From assembly GCA_036362985.1 (NCBI GenBank), contig JAYGXS010000004.1:14511918-14575917 (forward strand): a stretch of DNA of 64,000 nucleotides. The letters are read 5' to 3'. Below are positions 1 through 10,480 of the stretch, in pieces (the first letter of the stretch is position 1; each line of letters opens with the position of its first letter). The translations under genes and the position numbers were made by a program. The notes under the pieces were generated by a model that saw nothing but the letters and a program-made list of their open reading frames with translations, did no database searches and was not told where the DNA came from. The DNA is from Ligula intestinalis. Lineage: Eukaryota; Platyhelminthes; Cestoda; Diphyllobothriidea; Diphyllobothriidae.

Positions 1-364
1 TGTGGTTTGTGCCAATGACGAATGCTAAGGTAAGACGCGAACACAAGAGGTCTCTCGCAATACAGGTGTGATTGAGTTATATTTCCGTGTCCTAAAACTA
101 AGGTCAACTCCAAACCCTCCCTCAACGTATAGCGCCAGTCTTAGTTGTAACCGTAGCCATAACTTTCACATTAGCTCTTAGATAAACCATAAGATTAAAA
201 AGTTTTCAAAAAGTTCACAAAATTGGCTACACCTAACATCAGCCGAGCTTGACACGAAGGCCAAGTAGTCGAATAAACGTGATTCGAGTGTTACAGAGCA
301 AATTTCGGACGCTAAGTAAACGTAAGCTGCTATCTAATTTTCTCGATCTCGCTTCACTTTAACA

Positions 365-1540
365 ATGCAGTCATTGGAACGGGATGTTTATTGGCCTGAC
401 GTTTTCGTTTCCCCCTTGAAGATATACACGTTATTTTTAGAATATTATTCTATAATTTTCAGCAAAAAATGTTCTCCATCCACAAGGAATAACATAAGGC
501 GCAGAAACTCACAACACCGTGAAATTAAAAGCAATCTATAATCGTCAATGGCTGCCAATGTCGAAATCGTGGATGAATATCCTTGGAAAATTCGTCAAAT
601 ATAAGCCAAATTGGGCTGTTTGCAAAATGGCCCTAGCGTCATGCAATGGCAACCTAATTATAGTTCTAATATACAAATCGGTATATAACGGGCATAATAG
701 GTCAACTGATGTGTATTTAAAAATGCATGTGTGAATGAAAGGAGAAAAAATTGGCGATTCAATCTGAAAACCCCGCTGGAGATCGGTCACGAGACCCAAT
801 CCCAGATGCGGGAAATGAAGGCACGAGAAGCGCGATATGCTTACATAATCTGTGATGGCCGCGTGATCTCGTGCGTGCTTTAATTAGCAGCTATCATGAT
901 CAACGCTGGTGGCTTGACCGTCCACGTTCGAGTCGTTAGTTGCCGCACTTTCCCCATCTTTGTTGAATACTGGTTTGATACTTGGTCGGTGATTTGATTT
1001 TCTCTCATGTTGGTCGTTGGCGCTCCACCCATCCGACTGATTCTGTCGGCCAGGCAAAGTCTCAGCATGCAATATGAGACAGGAAGGTACTTGAGTTTGT
1101 GATTGGATTGCGGGCCTGAGCACACGGACTCGAGCAACTCGCGGCTCACGCGGCCGTCACCTCTTGCGAGGACTTCAGCCTGGTGAAACTGGAAATATGA
1201 CTGGATCCCGTGAAAGGAGTCGCAATCTGAGAGGTTACGTCTTTGCTACTCACCGCTGTTTTTTGCCTGGCTGTTCTCGGCTATTTGCCATAATCTGTCG
1301 CTTTGGCCATAACCACAAATGATCCGGTAAGCCACGCCAGAAGTTTCCTACCATGACAGCTTCATGACGTGGCGCCTAATGGCTGCCTTCGGCCTGTGTG
1401 TCTTTCCAACGCCCGAAGAGAGTGAGCAGATGGCTGACGGTTTCGGAGAGGTCTTTCACGTTTTTGAGTGATCGAAATGGTTGCCACTGAGGTTCAGTAC
1501 CTGTTTCGTATTCTCCGCTTTCCTGAACCTTTTATTTTTA
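365..1540 (-). mobile_element. Penelope-like element copy, family PLE-A, 5'-truncated and decayed
   Basis: Read on the minus strand this is the 3' half of a Penelope-like retroelement: GIY-YIG nuclease remnant (about 1540 to 880), a 3' UTR, then a hammerhead-type tail (about 430 to 365). The tail reads GAAAACGTCAGGCCAATAAA, close to the tail of the better PLE-A copy at 52.98 kb and its inverted partner at 57.8 kb. The RT half is absent, consistent with the usual 5' truncation of target-primed retroelements. No (TTC)n tract remains at the left end and no target duplication was recognised. Confidence 0.7.
880..1540 (-). pseudogene. PLE-A GIY-YIG nuclease remnant
   Basis: The minus-strand translation follows the GIY-YIG part of the 52.0-52.9 kb protein piece by piece: KNVKDLSETVSHLLT (linker), GVAYRIICGYGQSD (counterpart of the VYRIWC..C motif), then AEVLARGDGRVSRELLESVC and SGPQSNHK. 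The conserved ELLES segment, which carries the presumed catalytic Glu, is still legible. Frameshifts separate the blocks, and the YVGETGR segment is degraded to something like RLWQIAEN. It cannot encode a working nuclease. It would have cut target DNA for element integration. Confidence 0.75.
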
Positions 1541-3330
1541 AGTCAACACAATTCCTGGGTATGCCCACCATCTGCTCGTAGAGTTCGTAAAGCAAGTCTT
1601 GAGACAGAAATCAAAGAGCGGGTTCAGAACGGCGGGTGAGCTGTTCGAATCATCGTTCTCGGGCCTGCAGTTAAGCAACAAGCGTGGTTACCTCCTTTTC
1701 TCATATCCTCTGCTCGAGTATTTTCTAGACAAGGAAAGCAGGTACGGAGGGAGGGGGTGGTGGGCGTAGGACCAAGACTTTCAGGAAGAGCGAGCCAAGT
1801 TGCCACATCATTAACGCACCAACACCCCACAATTATTACGAAATTGTAGCAATTAACGACTCGAACGAGGACTGCAAGGCCACCAACGTATCACTTACGA
1901 CCCCACTGGTAATCACGAGAGCTCCTAACTATGTTAGACATGTAGTCGTGTGGCCACTCCTTGTGCCTCTTCTGCCTTTAGCCGCGATCATCCCTGAGGA
2001 TGAGTTCTACTGATTATCCGAAACACCAGGCCCATAAAATTCCTGTTAAAATGGTCACAACTTCTCCCTCCCCCGACCTAATTTCCGGAACTTACCTGAT
2101 TTCCTTTACCAGCAAACTGTTTACTTGGCACCTTTATCTTGCAGTAGAAACGATAACCAAATCGAAGAAACATCCAAACAAAACTGCATCAACTCTAGGT
2201 GGAGGATTAGGCCTTATGGTATACGGAGGATTAGCGTGGAAAAATAGTCAAATATCCGAAAGAGGAGTTTCTTTGCAGCCTCCTTGAATGTTAAAATCTA
2301 CTCGGCATTCATTTTGCGTTAGTTAACACGAATCCTTGCAACACCGTTGCACAATTAATCTTGCATGCAGCTCGGTGCCATCAATCCGACTAGACACTAA
2401 CGAGATCAGAGTATATAATTGCCCTATTCTGACTTCATCCAAAAGCAATGGTTCTCAGTTCACAGGATCCTTCAGTGAAACAAAACTCAAACCTGTTAGC
2501 CGACTGAAAAACAAGTAGATGCCGGACGGGCGTAAAAGGTCGTTATGTGCTCCGCCCAGAAGCCCTACACGTACCTTTCCTCAATGTCGGTCAGCCTGAA
2601 AACAGCTTGTGCCCCCATCAACGTAAAGAGCGTGGTCTCCTCTACCACAGAGACCAAAATGATCAGGTTAGCACGACATCAGCCTCCCTACGCGCTTGTC
2701 GACACAAACACATTCGCACATTGGGTCAGTTGGAGAGGGGGGAGGAGGGATTATTATAGCACCCTACAGAGCGTAATCCCCCAAAGGTGTAGCGCGTTCA
2801 TACACTTCTAGATGTTTTTTTCGGAATGGTAAGTAGCTTGTGCCGAAAAAGAGCGCTCAACTGTGTGTGTGGGCTGGGCGTTGGTCCAATGTATGCTTTT
2901 AGGTCCGTAGATCTGTCGTTTCCAGTTAAAAACAGGTTACTTTTGGCGGGCATGATTGGAACAACCACAGTTAAGCGGAACCTTTTATAATTTAGAGCAA
3001 GTAAAATTATACGGAGAGTCAAGCTTTGGCGTGCAAAACAAAGTTAAAAATTAGGAACAGTTTTACCGTCGAGGATGGTAGACTCCATCGAGGTGATCGT
3101 TGTTTCATTGACCGTTATCAGTCAGTCAGCCGGCTTTTCCCACGAACTGACCCATAAAGGTCCAGCCCAATCAGGGGTTGTTCAGTGCACGAAATATGTC
3201 CACTCCAGTTGGTGGTTGTAGTTTTTAGACCAAAACGAAAGAAGGAAATATAACTGGTTTAATTAATCGACAGGACCACGAGTCCATGGTTCCGTTTTTA
3301 GGGCGCTGGAATCCTAATTAACATGCAACT
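1541..3330. other. No recognisable gene
   Basis: Mixed-composition DNA with only short open frames (up to 95 codons). None shows a domain I recognise. Pyrimidine-rich patches occur near 2.05-2.1 kb and a purine-rich stretch near 2.73 kb. I see no tRNA or promoter that I could defend. Confidence 0.5.
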
Positions 3331-3394
3331 GGAAGGCAGGCATCCCAAGAAATGATATTTCAAGGAAAGGCGTCCTTTGGGAAAATTCAGATGA

Positions 3395-3445
3395 TTTATT
3401 CAGTAAATTTTCGACACTTAATCCCCAGGTCTTCGTCAGACTTGA
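3395..3445 (-). ncRNA. Hammerhead-like ribozyme, type H5 (PLE-D tail)
   Basis: The reverse complement reads CTGACGA (3439-3433), a short helix II region, then TCGAAAATTTACTGAATAAA. CTGACGA differs from the hammerhead core CTGATGA at one position; GAAA is intact at 3412-3409. The nearby copies near 43.5 kb keep the same two blocks at the same spacing. Helix II is not a clean stem here, so the copy may be inactive. Confidence 0.45.
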
Positions 3446-3667
3446 GAAAATGTGCAAAGACCCATTAACATATCAACGTGCTCGTACAGTTATATAGTAT
3501 TTTAGTGTGGGCACTAAATGATAGCTGCACTTTGCGTCACGCCGTGGTGGAGATAATTAGCAGTCACAATGGCGTAGTAGATAATTGGTAACTGTAATTT
3601 CCGTCCGTCCGGGGTCAGTCTGGGTCATCCGGTGCGGGTGCTTATTGCGGTTCACGTTAGTCCATAG

Positions 3668-4051
3668 TTATCGGCTGTATTCTTCTCCACCTTTCTTTGA
3701 GATGTTTATACACTCCAGCCAACTCGATACGCCGGTTGATACATGAATCAGTGGAGTGCATGTCTCAAGAAATTCTCGGCATTTTTTGGAGGGGCAAACT
3801 TCGACGATGCGTGTCTTGTACCATGCAAAGGTGTGTCCCGTTTCAATGCAATGCATAGCCACTTTGGTCAAATGGTCACGTCTCTTCACTGCCAACAGGT
3901 GCTCGTGGATGCGTGTGGAGACGGGTCTTCCTGTTTGGCCACAATATACCGTATGACAAGCGTCGCATGGGATTTTGTAGACGACTTCTTTCTTATCGAG
4001 GTAGCCAACCCTATCTTTAGGGTGTACCGTCTGGGTGCGTAAAGTAGCCAT
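3668..4051 (-). pseudogene. PLE-D GIY-YIG endonuclease domain fragment
   Basis: A 127-codon open frame contains the GIY-YIG signature of PLE C-termini: VVYKIPCDACHTVYCGQTGR (about residues 22-41), then an R..EH block (RIHEHLLAVKRRDHL) and a late Glu segment (KKCREFLETCTPLI). The upstream LVHPKD-like linker (TVHPKDRVGYLDKKE) matches the RT/GIY-YIG linker of other PLEs. Full-length PLE proteins are several times longer and carry RT before this domain, so this is a fragment. The apparent start Met is only where the reading frame happens to open. Family identity is firm; activity is very unlikely. Confidence 0.8.
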
Positions 4052-4261
4052 CAGTTTGTGACCCCCCTTTATTTGGTGCTTCTGTTAGTGACTTTCAACG
4101 AGTTCACACAGGTTCCTTATAGAAGGAAGGATTCGCCATGTGTTTTTTTGGGTGCGCGGGCGGAACTATCTGGAAATGACCAGATCAGTCACTCGTATCT
4201 TTGTCGGCAACGTCATTCAGTATCGGAAACGTATATTACCAACATTCCCGGCAAACTGTTG

Positions 4262-4345
4262 GAAAAACCGACTGATGAGCCGAACCCTTCTCAGATATGT
4301 CATGCAGCAGCAGCAAATAGGCGAAACAGGTTTGTGGGCTCTAGG
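4262..4345 (+). ncRNA. Hammerhead ribozyme motif, type H6
   Basis: CTGATGA is intact at 4272-4278 and is followed by GCC, a 41-nt insert, GGC and GAAAC at 4323. GCC/GGC gives a 3-bp base to helix II, and the insert carries an inner AGCAGC-containing segment shared with the copies at 7.12 and 44.48 kb. Downstream sequence (TTTGTGGGCT, then TATGGTAA about 50 nt later) also aligns with those copies. Both core boxes are perfect. Helix I and the cleavage triplet are less clear (GTTTG where the 7.1 kb copy has GTGTC). Confidence 0.55.
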
Positions 4346-4939
4346 CTAGTAGCTGTGCTTCCAGTATGGTAATTAAGTAAATAAGTTATATTATGGACGG
4401 CCGGTTGACACTTATGAATGTTACGCGGTTATAACGCAAGGGCGGATGGACTTGGACCAATAATTAAAATGATATTCACAACTAGATTTCATTTAAGGAG
4501 GTTAACGGAATAGCAGTTAAGATTGAAAGCCTTGTTAAAAGTTATAAATCGTGCTTGATAGCCTGTATCAGAATACCAGTGGAATGCTTATCCGTAAATT
4601 TGAAAACGCCAAGGCAAAAATTCACGTTGCATTCTTTTTTTTGGTACACAGTCATAATAATAGTATAACAAAGTTTATTGGTGAAGTAAATCTTGGGCGT
4701 CATAAAAACCCTAGAAGTCTGGAAAAAACCTAAGGCAAACGCTTTCTTTCGCAGGCAATATAGGTTTTGGTTCTATGCTTGGCCAATAGTGTGCGAAATA
4801 GAGAGTTTGTTTCAAGTATAAATAGCCTGACTTTAAAGGCACAATACTCGCGACATAGGAAACGAAATAACTGTACACTATAGGTATTAATGCTCATTTT
4901 ATCATCCCCGGAAGAGAAATAAGAAGAGACGAGTTCTGG

Positions 4940-5005
4940 GACCAAGGTGTATTTTGGCTGACATTTTAAAAGCGTGCTCGCTTCCATCGTCAGAGCGTTG
5001 TGTCT
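4940..5005 (-). other. Hammerhead-like PLE end relic, type H4
   Basis: The reverse complement begins CTGACGATGG (4993 down), continues through a GCGAGCACGC segment, and ends TTTTAAAATGTCAGCC. Comparison with the better H4 copies at 61.6 kb gives a family form CTGATGATGG ... TTTGAAACGTCAG, so GAAA has mutated to AAAA here. The outer flank (GGTCCCAGAACTCGTCTC, reversed) resembles other H4 ends. Confidence 0.45.
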
Positions 5006-5289
5006 GTACTCCTGTTCGCGTCAGATAGTTGAGTCCGACCATTAGCCTCCCTTAATGCCCATGTGCCAATCGATTGCACCAATCGATTTATGTGGCTGTT
5101 TGAATTGCTCGTGCCCTCACAGGCGTCTTCGCGAGCTGTGTCAATTTGTTTTTATGTCTCATGAGCGTTTCATTTTCCGGGGATGATGAAACGAATATTT
5201 TATCTGGACCTCGAATTTTTTCGCAGATTAAGGTATTATTGCTTCGTAGTATTAATAGTTTGGGTCCAGAAAAAATCATCATCCATGGA

Positions 5290-7090
5290 TTTTCTATTTT
5301 TCATTCTACAGAGGTAGATTTAACCGCGGTCGGTTTGAAAAGCGAACATATGCAAGCAGATGGCAGCGCATCGTTCGTGTGTGTGGGTCGAATGATCCAG
5401 AAATTAAAAGACCGCTGTCCATCAGAGAGATTGTGATAAGCAAGCTAAGCGTTGCAGATTTCTGTGGTGGATCGGAATTCATTCAACCTTGACAGCAGAA
5501 GACGCTTGGATGTTGGGGGGAATGGCGACTGCCATTTTTAATCAATTCATTGAGTGGTTTTTAAGATCCGCTGTGCTTATACTGTGTATGTCAGTTATTC
5601 TGTGTGCTCATTATACGCCTAGATGAGTTTTAGATCGTCGGAATACAGAAAAGCTGTCAAATATGGTTAATTTTCGATGGTTTCCTCCACTCGAAACCGT
5701 CCGTTCGCACCCACCATAAGAACTTCCTGAAAATTTTTTCGTCAAATATGTGTGTACACAAGTATCTGATCCTAATATCATACGACCAACAGAGCTTTTA
5801 ATAGCCACGTGCAGATACTTAGCGGTCACGCTCTTTGAACTCATTATATTATCCTTGCAAGACGTTCCGTTTGATTTGCAACCGATACGATCCCTATCGT
5901 GACGTGACAATCGAGGTCCCCAGGTGTCTGTGTTCAGACGGCACGTGGGCAACTATCCCGTGATGAAGATTTCGAGCGTAGGGTGGGGTCATGCCACCTG
6001 CCTGATAGGGAAGAATATAAACTCTGCTCACAAGACGGGTACATACGTTCAAAGGTTGACGTCAAGTAACCTTGTACTTTGCTTACCCAAATAAAACATG
6101 ACATTCAGATTTTTTAGCTGTTATATGCAGAAAAATATCAGCAAAATATTAGGCTCGAATGAAAAAAAGTTGACAAAGATCTCCAGCTATCAAAACGAGG
6201 GCGAATTAACGTTAGGCTAAAGTTTATTTTGGACACGTTCTGCATCATGCGCCCCACAAGTTCACCGTGGCTTAACTAAGTTTAAGGTCATTGCCCTGGC
6301 ACATGCGAAACGGCGGTGATCCTTTTATCAAAAGCTGCCTGCGAGAGGACACAAACCTGGTTTTCTCCTATAAAATCCATCGTCCTTGTGCATTATGACA
6401 GAGGAGTAGAAAAATCCTCCAAATGGCTGTAACTGGTCCAGAAGGGAGGTCGGGGGAGGGGAATCAGAGTGATTTGTAACATTCTTGTGAGCAAATGGGG
6501 GAAAGGTGCTTTCAGCTCTTGCCAGGCAAAAAGACATTACGAATACCCGCGGCAAGGATAATTAACTGTAAAGACATCAGTTCAGTCCCATTTCAATGGG
6601 TCCAGTGGGGAACAGTTTAAAAATAACATTATCAGCAGCTACTTCTGGCTGCTGTGAAGGCTGTGAACATCGTTTTTGAAGCAGCATGCCTCAGCGACAG
6701 GGCTGATAACATAAGGAAAATGGAACCCAGAACTACGCACTTTCTGCGCTTACCGTCATTTTCTGATGCTGACAAAAGAGTCAGTTATGGTAGAACTCTC
6801 ATCAAAACACTGTAACTGAGACCGACAAGGTCATCATTTAGATAGGTTTAGACTAGCTACTTTTCTTGTCTCCAATACAAGAAAAACACAGAGAATTTCG
6901 TAACGATTATTCACTAGACGTATCCTGTAAGAAAGTCTTGCATTTAGAGTTTATAAGCGGGATTTTTGCAGCTAGATTTTGAACTGAGTGACCCATTCTC
7001 AGATCGTGGAACCAGCGCAGACGAATTCTATTTATTCGACGTACGGTAGATTTGTGATTTTCTGAAGTGACGTTGTAACTTCAAAACCAA
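5290..7090. other. No recognisable gene
   Basis: Longest frame is 113 codons on the minus strand (5611-5952), with no domain or signal I recognise and no supporting neighbour. The rest is AT-rich DNA. I see nothing else that can be supported. Confidence 0.5.
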
Positions 7091-7112
7091 TATATCAACC
7101 AGAAAGCAAACA

Positions 7113-7194
7113 GGAAAAGCTAGATGAGCCGGAGCCCTCACAGCTGTGTGAAGCAGCGGCAGAATACCGGCGAAACACGTGTCTGGGTCTTTTG
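7113..7194 (+). ncRNA. Hammerhead ribozyme motif with intact helix II, type H6
   Basis: GATGAGCCGG starts at 7123 and CCGGCGAAACACGTGTC ends at 7183. GCCGG and CCGGC form a perfect 5-bp helix II base, enclosing an inner imperfect hairpin (CAGCTGTG ... CAGCGGC). After GAAA the palindrome ACACGTGT forms a minimal helix III ending in GTC, the canonical cleavage triplet. AAAAG before the core can pair with CTTTT after it as helix I. The one flaw is an extra A in the first box (CTAGATGA for CTGATGA). This is the best-structured member of the type. Confidence 0.55.
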
Positions 7195-7324
7195 GCAAAT
7201 ATCTAGGCTGTTAGTATGGCAAATTACAATAACAATTTATACTACTTAAGACTGTCTGATGGCAGCAGGTGTATATTTTACAGGGGTTGACGGGTTGCAA
7301 CACAAATATGCACTTAAAATTACA

Positions 7325-7402
7325 GGTTACGCCTATAGATCTTAGATATACTGATATATACCGCAAACAGAAATTAATTTCTCAGGAGATCAAAAAGCTG
7401 AA
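7325..7402 (+). repeat. Partial second unit of the H6 SINE body
   Basis: The stretch CCTATAGATCTTAGATATAC ... AAACAGAAATTAATTT aligns with 44364-44440, where it lies about 118 bp upstream of the ribozyme. Here it follows the ribozyme at 7.12 kb, as if a second unit starts in tandem and then breaks off. The implied period is about 320-330 bp. Confidence 0.45.
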
Positions 7403-9039
7403 CTTTCCTGGTGTCAGGCAAAACTATTAAATGCGATTTTGATTAGAAAATATTGTAAAATAGATTCTATGCAGCAGACATTTCAGGCATGTCAGGGTGC
7501 TTTTGCATTTATTTCTTTCTGGTCGCCTACAAAAGCACAATCTATTCAGAGAGTAACAATAGAGGCAATGGCAGAAATGCTTGTGCTATTGTAGCTATTG
7601 TGCGTGGTGTTGGATCCGCAGTGTATTTCAAAACATCAGGCGAATAAAATTCTCGTTCCAGCGACCGCATCTGCGTTTTGATTCAATAAGTACAATGACT
7701 TTCCCGTTGCCTTTTAGTGTTCCTTTAAAGTCCTGTATATTTTATAAAAAAGACAGAAATTTTCCCTCTTAAAGGCATTTGGCAGTAAATTGCATTTTCA
7801 CAATTTTATCCTTACCTTTCGGTTGGATGACGTTTTATCCCTCCTTGAATATGTTGGAACCGGACAGGCTGTTTCCAACCCATAAGATGCATATTTTCTG
7901 TGCGAATAAAATTACACTTTTTCATAGGCTACTATTTTTGTGTAATACAGGAATCATTAAAGGATGTAGGGGAGATTGGCAATGCAAGCTGTCTTAATAA
8001 ATGAACTGCTAAATTAATTTGTGAATGGAAATTTTATGATCATAAAGAAGATAACAACTGCAAACAGTTTTAAGGCCCATTAATATCTTTACTTTACGTA
8101 TAAATGCAAATAAGACATGCTTTTCTCTCTTCTGAGCAGGGTAGAATATTTCAATAAGTATATTTAAATATATGCGTACTCCGTTGAGTGTGATGAATGA
8201 TTCAATTGGGATGGCACCGAGGTGATCGCCATGTTTAATACGGGGCAAGCGAGAGAATTCCTCGAAGTTTGGCACTCGAGCCCGGCTAGTATTAACAGAC
8301 ACGTAGAGCTTGATTCACACTATACCAGTTTTCGCATATGGTCGACAAACCTGCGCTCAACCTGAAATAACAGCAGGCTGCCTGTGCTCAGTCAAGTAGA
8401 ATTTCACTGACTCTAACCCCTCCCCTTCCTCCCCCGAACACGTAGCCCACAATCCAAACGTTAACACCTCCCTTCCCTCACCAGCACAAACTATCACCGC
8501 AGGATTCACGTCACCATAACCCTCTTACCCAGTCCTGCCCCGTTTGTTGTAACCTCTGCGCCCAAAATCTCAAGTTCGACATTCCCAGCTCTCACATTTC
8601 ATTTAGTCTGACGACGAACAAGTGATACCTCTTCGAAAATTCACAAGGAGAACTCGATTTTCCGACGATCTTCTTTCTTTCCATATATGCGTACATTCAA
8701 ATCAATAAGATAATTCGTGTTAAATGAGCAGTAACTTTTTACAAAGTATGCGTTTTGTAAAAGCCGATTAAAAGCACCTTTGAAAAACGACATTTCGATG
8801 AAACTGAAATATTTGATGATTATGCTGCAGGTTACTGCGCATCAAAATCCAGTTAAATGAATTTTTACTAATGTGCATGTTCATTTTACATCTTACTATA
8901 AATACGATCGACTGAATCCGCAAGCAGGCTTACATAAATTAGTATGAAGACTTTAATTAGCCCACTTTAGTCATACAGTATGATAACTCCTAAATAAGAA
9001 AGTCATGACGAAAATTAACTTAGTAGTTTCGCATATGTT
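7403..9039. other. No recognisable gene; pyrimidine-rich patch
   Basis: AT-rich DNA with short frames only. Around 8400-8560 the plus strand becomes strongly C/T-rich with runs such as CCCCTCCCC. No repeat family was recognised here. Confidence 0.45.
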
Positions 9040-10480
9040 TGGTCACGTTGCTTTGATCCTCTGAATACATTTTTCTCTGGAAAAGCCTTTAAGTTAGGAA
9101 AATCGCCCTTTTAATTAAGTTAATTCAAGGTAATGTGCATTAATTCCGATGAAATTTGGAGTCGTATCATACCTAAGGAATTTCCTATGCGACAGAACCC
9201 AACATTTATTAATGTGCATTAATCCATAGCAGAATTCCAAATTGAGTAAAAAAGTATGAAACACAGCCCTCTCAGAACCGGAAAATCTTGTCCGAATTTG
9301 TGAAGATTCAAGTGAGGACAAGTTGGGCTTAGTTCAAAAAGAAAAAATGAATTATGTTTTAAAAAATATGTAAAGTGAAGTTAGTTTTCCAAAAAATGCA
9401 GTTTTGGTCGCATTTTGTTTTATTGCATCGCCTAGATGGTGAATAAGCAAATCGTCTGCATATGTTACCATGACTGTAATTTTAACAGACCTTAAATGCA
9501 AGTCATGTAGAAATATACTTTTTTGTAAACTAAACATTCTGGTTTTCTGTTATTAAGAAAAATAAAAGACAGGATAATAATAAATAGTTCAAAATTGGCC
9601 ATATATATGGCAATTATTTTTTGCATTCGCAAACTTATAACAGATCTTGGATGTAATCCACTATGGTGAATAATAATCCATTATAAATAAAAGAGTAAGT
9701 TCGGTCATTTTAAGTCAGATGGATTCATTTATCGCTAGGTTAATTGAAAAAATTGTCAAAAGTCTCCAATTTCATTTTGATATTACTTTGGAAAAAGGGA
9801 GTATACATTTGAAAACTTGTCAGCTGAATATCTAATAAGAGCACTTTTCTAAGAGGTAACCTATTGTAGAAAGTTTTTTAAATTTATTTTAGAAAAACAA
9901 TACGAAAGAAACATTGCCAACGGTCTTCATGCTTTGCAGTGTGGCTTGCTGTTTTAAAGCATACTTACATATGATCCACATGGCCATCTTCATAAGAATT
10001 AATATCCAAAAAACTCATTTACACATAAATGCCTTTTATGCACATCTTATTTTAAAGGTTTTGATGCAAATGTGCAGAGGACGCTCAATTGATGGATGAA
10101 CAAATCAATACACTGAGAACGCAGGAAATTATGCCAGCATTTAAAGGATTACATTAAATAAATAGTTATTCATTAACGGTAATATGTATAAAATATTGAC
10201 TAAGAAAAAATCTTTCTATACAAAGAAAATGGTCACTTTAACTTTTCAGATTAAGAAAATATTTCAATGGGTTTTTCTAATTAATAACAATTTTTACGTC
10301 TCCGGAACTTAAGGATTATCGGAAACATTTTATTTTTCTTAACGAGCATTAAGAACTTCATTTAAGGTTAAAGCATACCCAATGATGTCCATTTTTATTT
10401 TTAAACTATTGTAAATGCAAGTACGCCAATATGCGGGTAATAATTAAACCTTTACAAACTTAGGTATTTTGCATGCAGCG
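9040..10480 (+). repeat. Repeat X, copy 1 (unknown AT-rich element, 1.4 kb)
   Basis: This segment aligns colinearly, in the same orientation, with 41045-42420. Shared landmarks in order are TTTCCTATG (about 9182 and 41183), ATTTTGCATTCGCAA-like sequence (about 9620 and 41620), TCAGCTGAATATCT (about 9820 and 41787), a GATCC.CATGGCCAT block (about 9972 and 41926), GCAGGAAATTAT (about 10121 and 42060) and TACGCCAATATGCG (about 10422 and 42361). A third copy at 47.09-48.31 kb is interrupted by a PLE. No coding capacity is evident. Confidence 0.65.

Larger units (their letters stand above)
3330..4150 (-). mobile_element. Penelope-like element remnant, family PLE-D (GIY-YIG plus ribozyme tail)
   Basis: On the minus strand a GIY-YIG frame (4051 to 3668) is followed by about 220 bp of UTR and a hammerhead-like tail (about 3445 to 3395). 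A second, more decayed copy of the coding part lies at 46.0-46.3 kb. Copies of the tail lie at 43.4-43.6 and 50.2 kb. Coding similarity seems to continue a little above 4051 in broken frames. No RT domain is attached. Confidence 0.65.
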
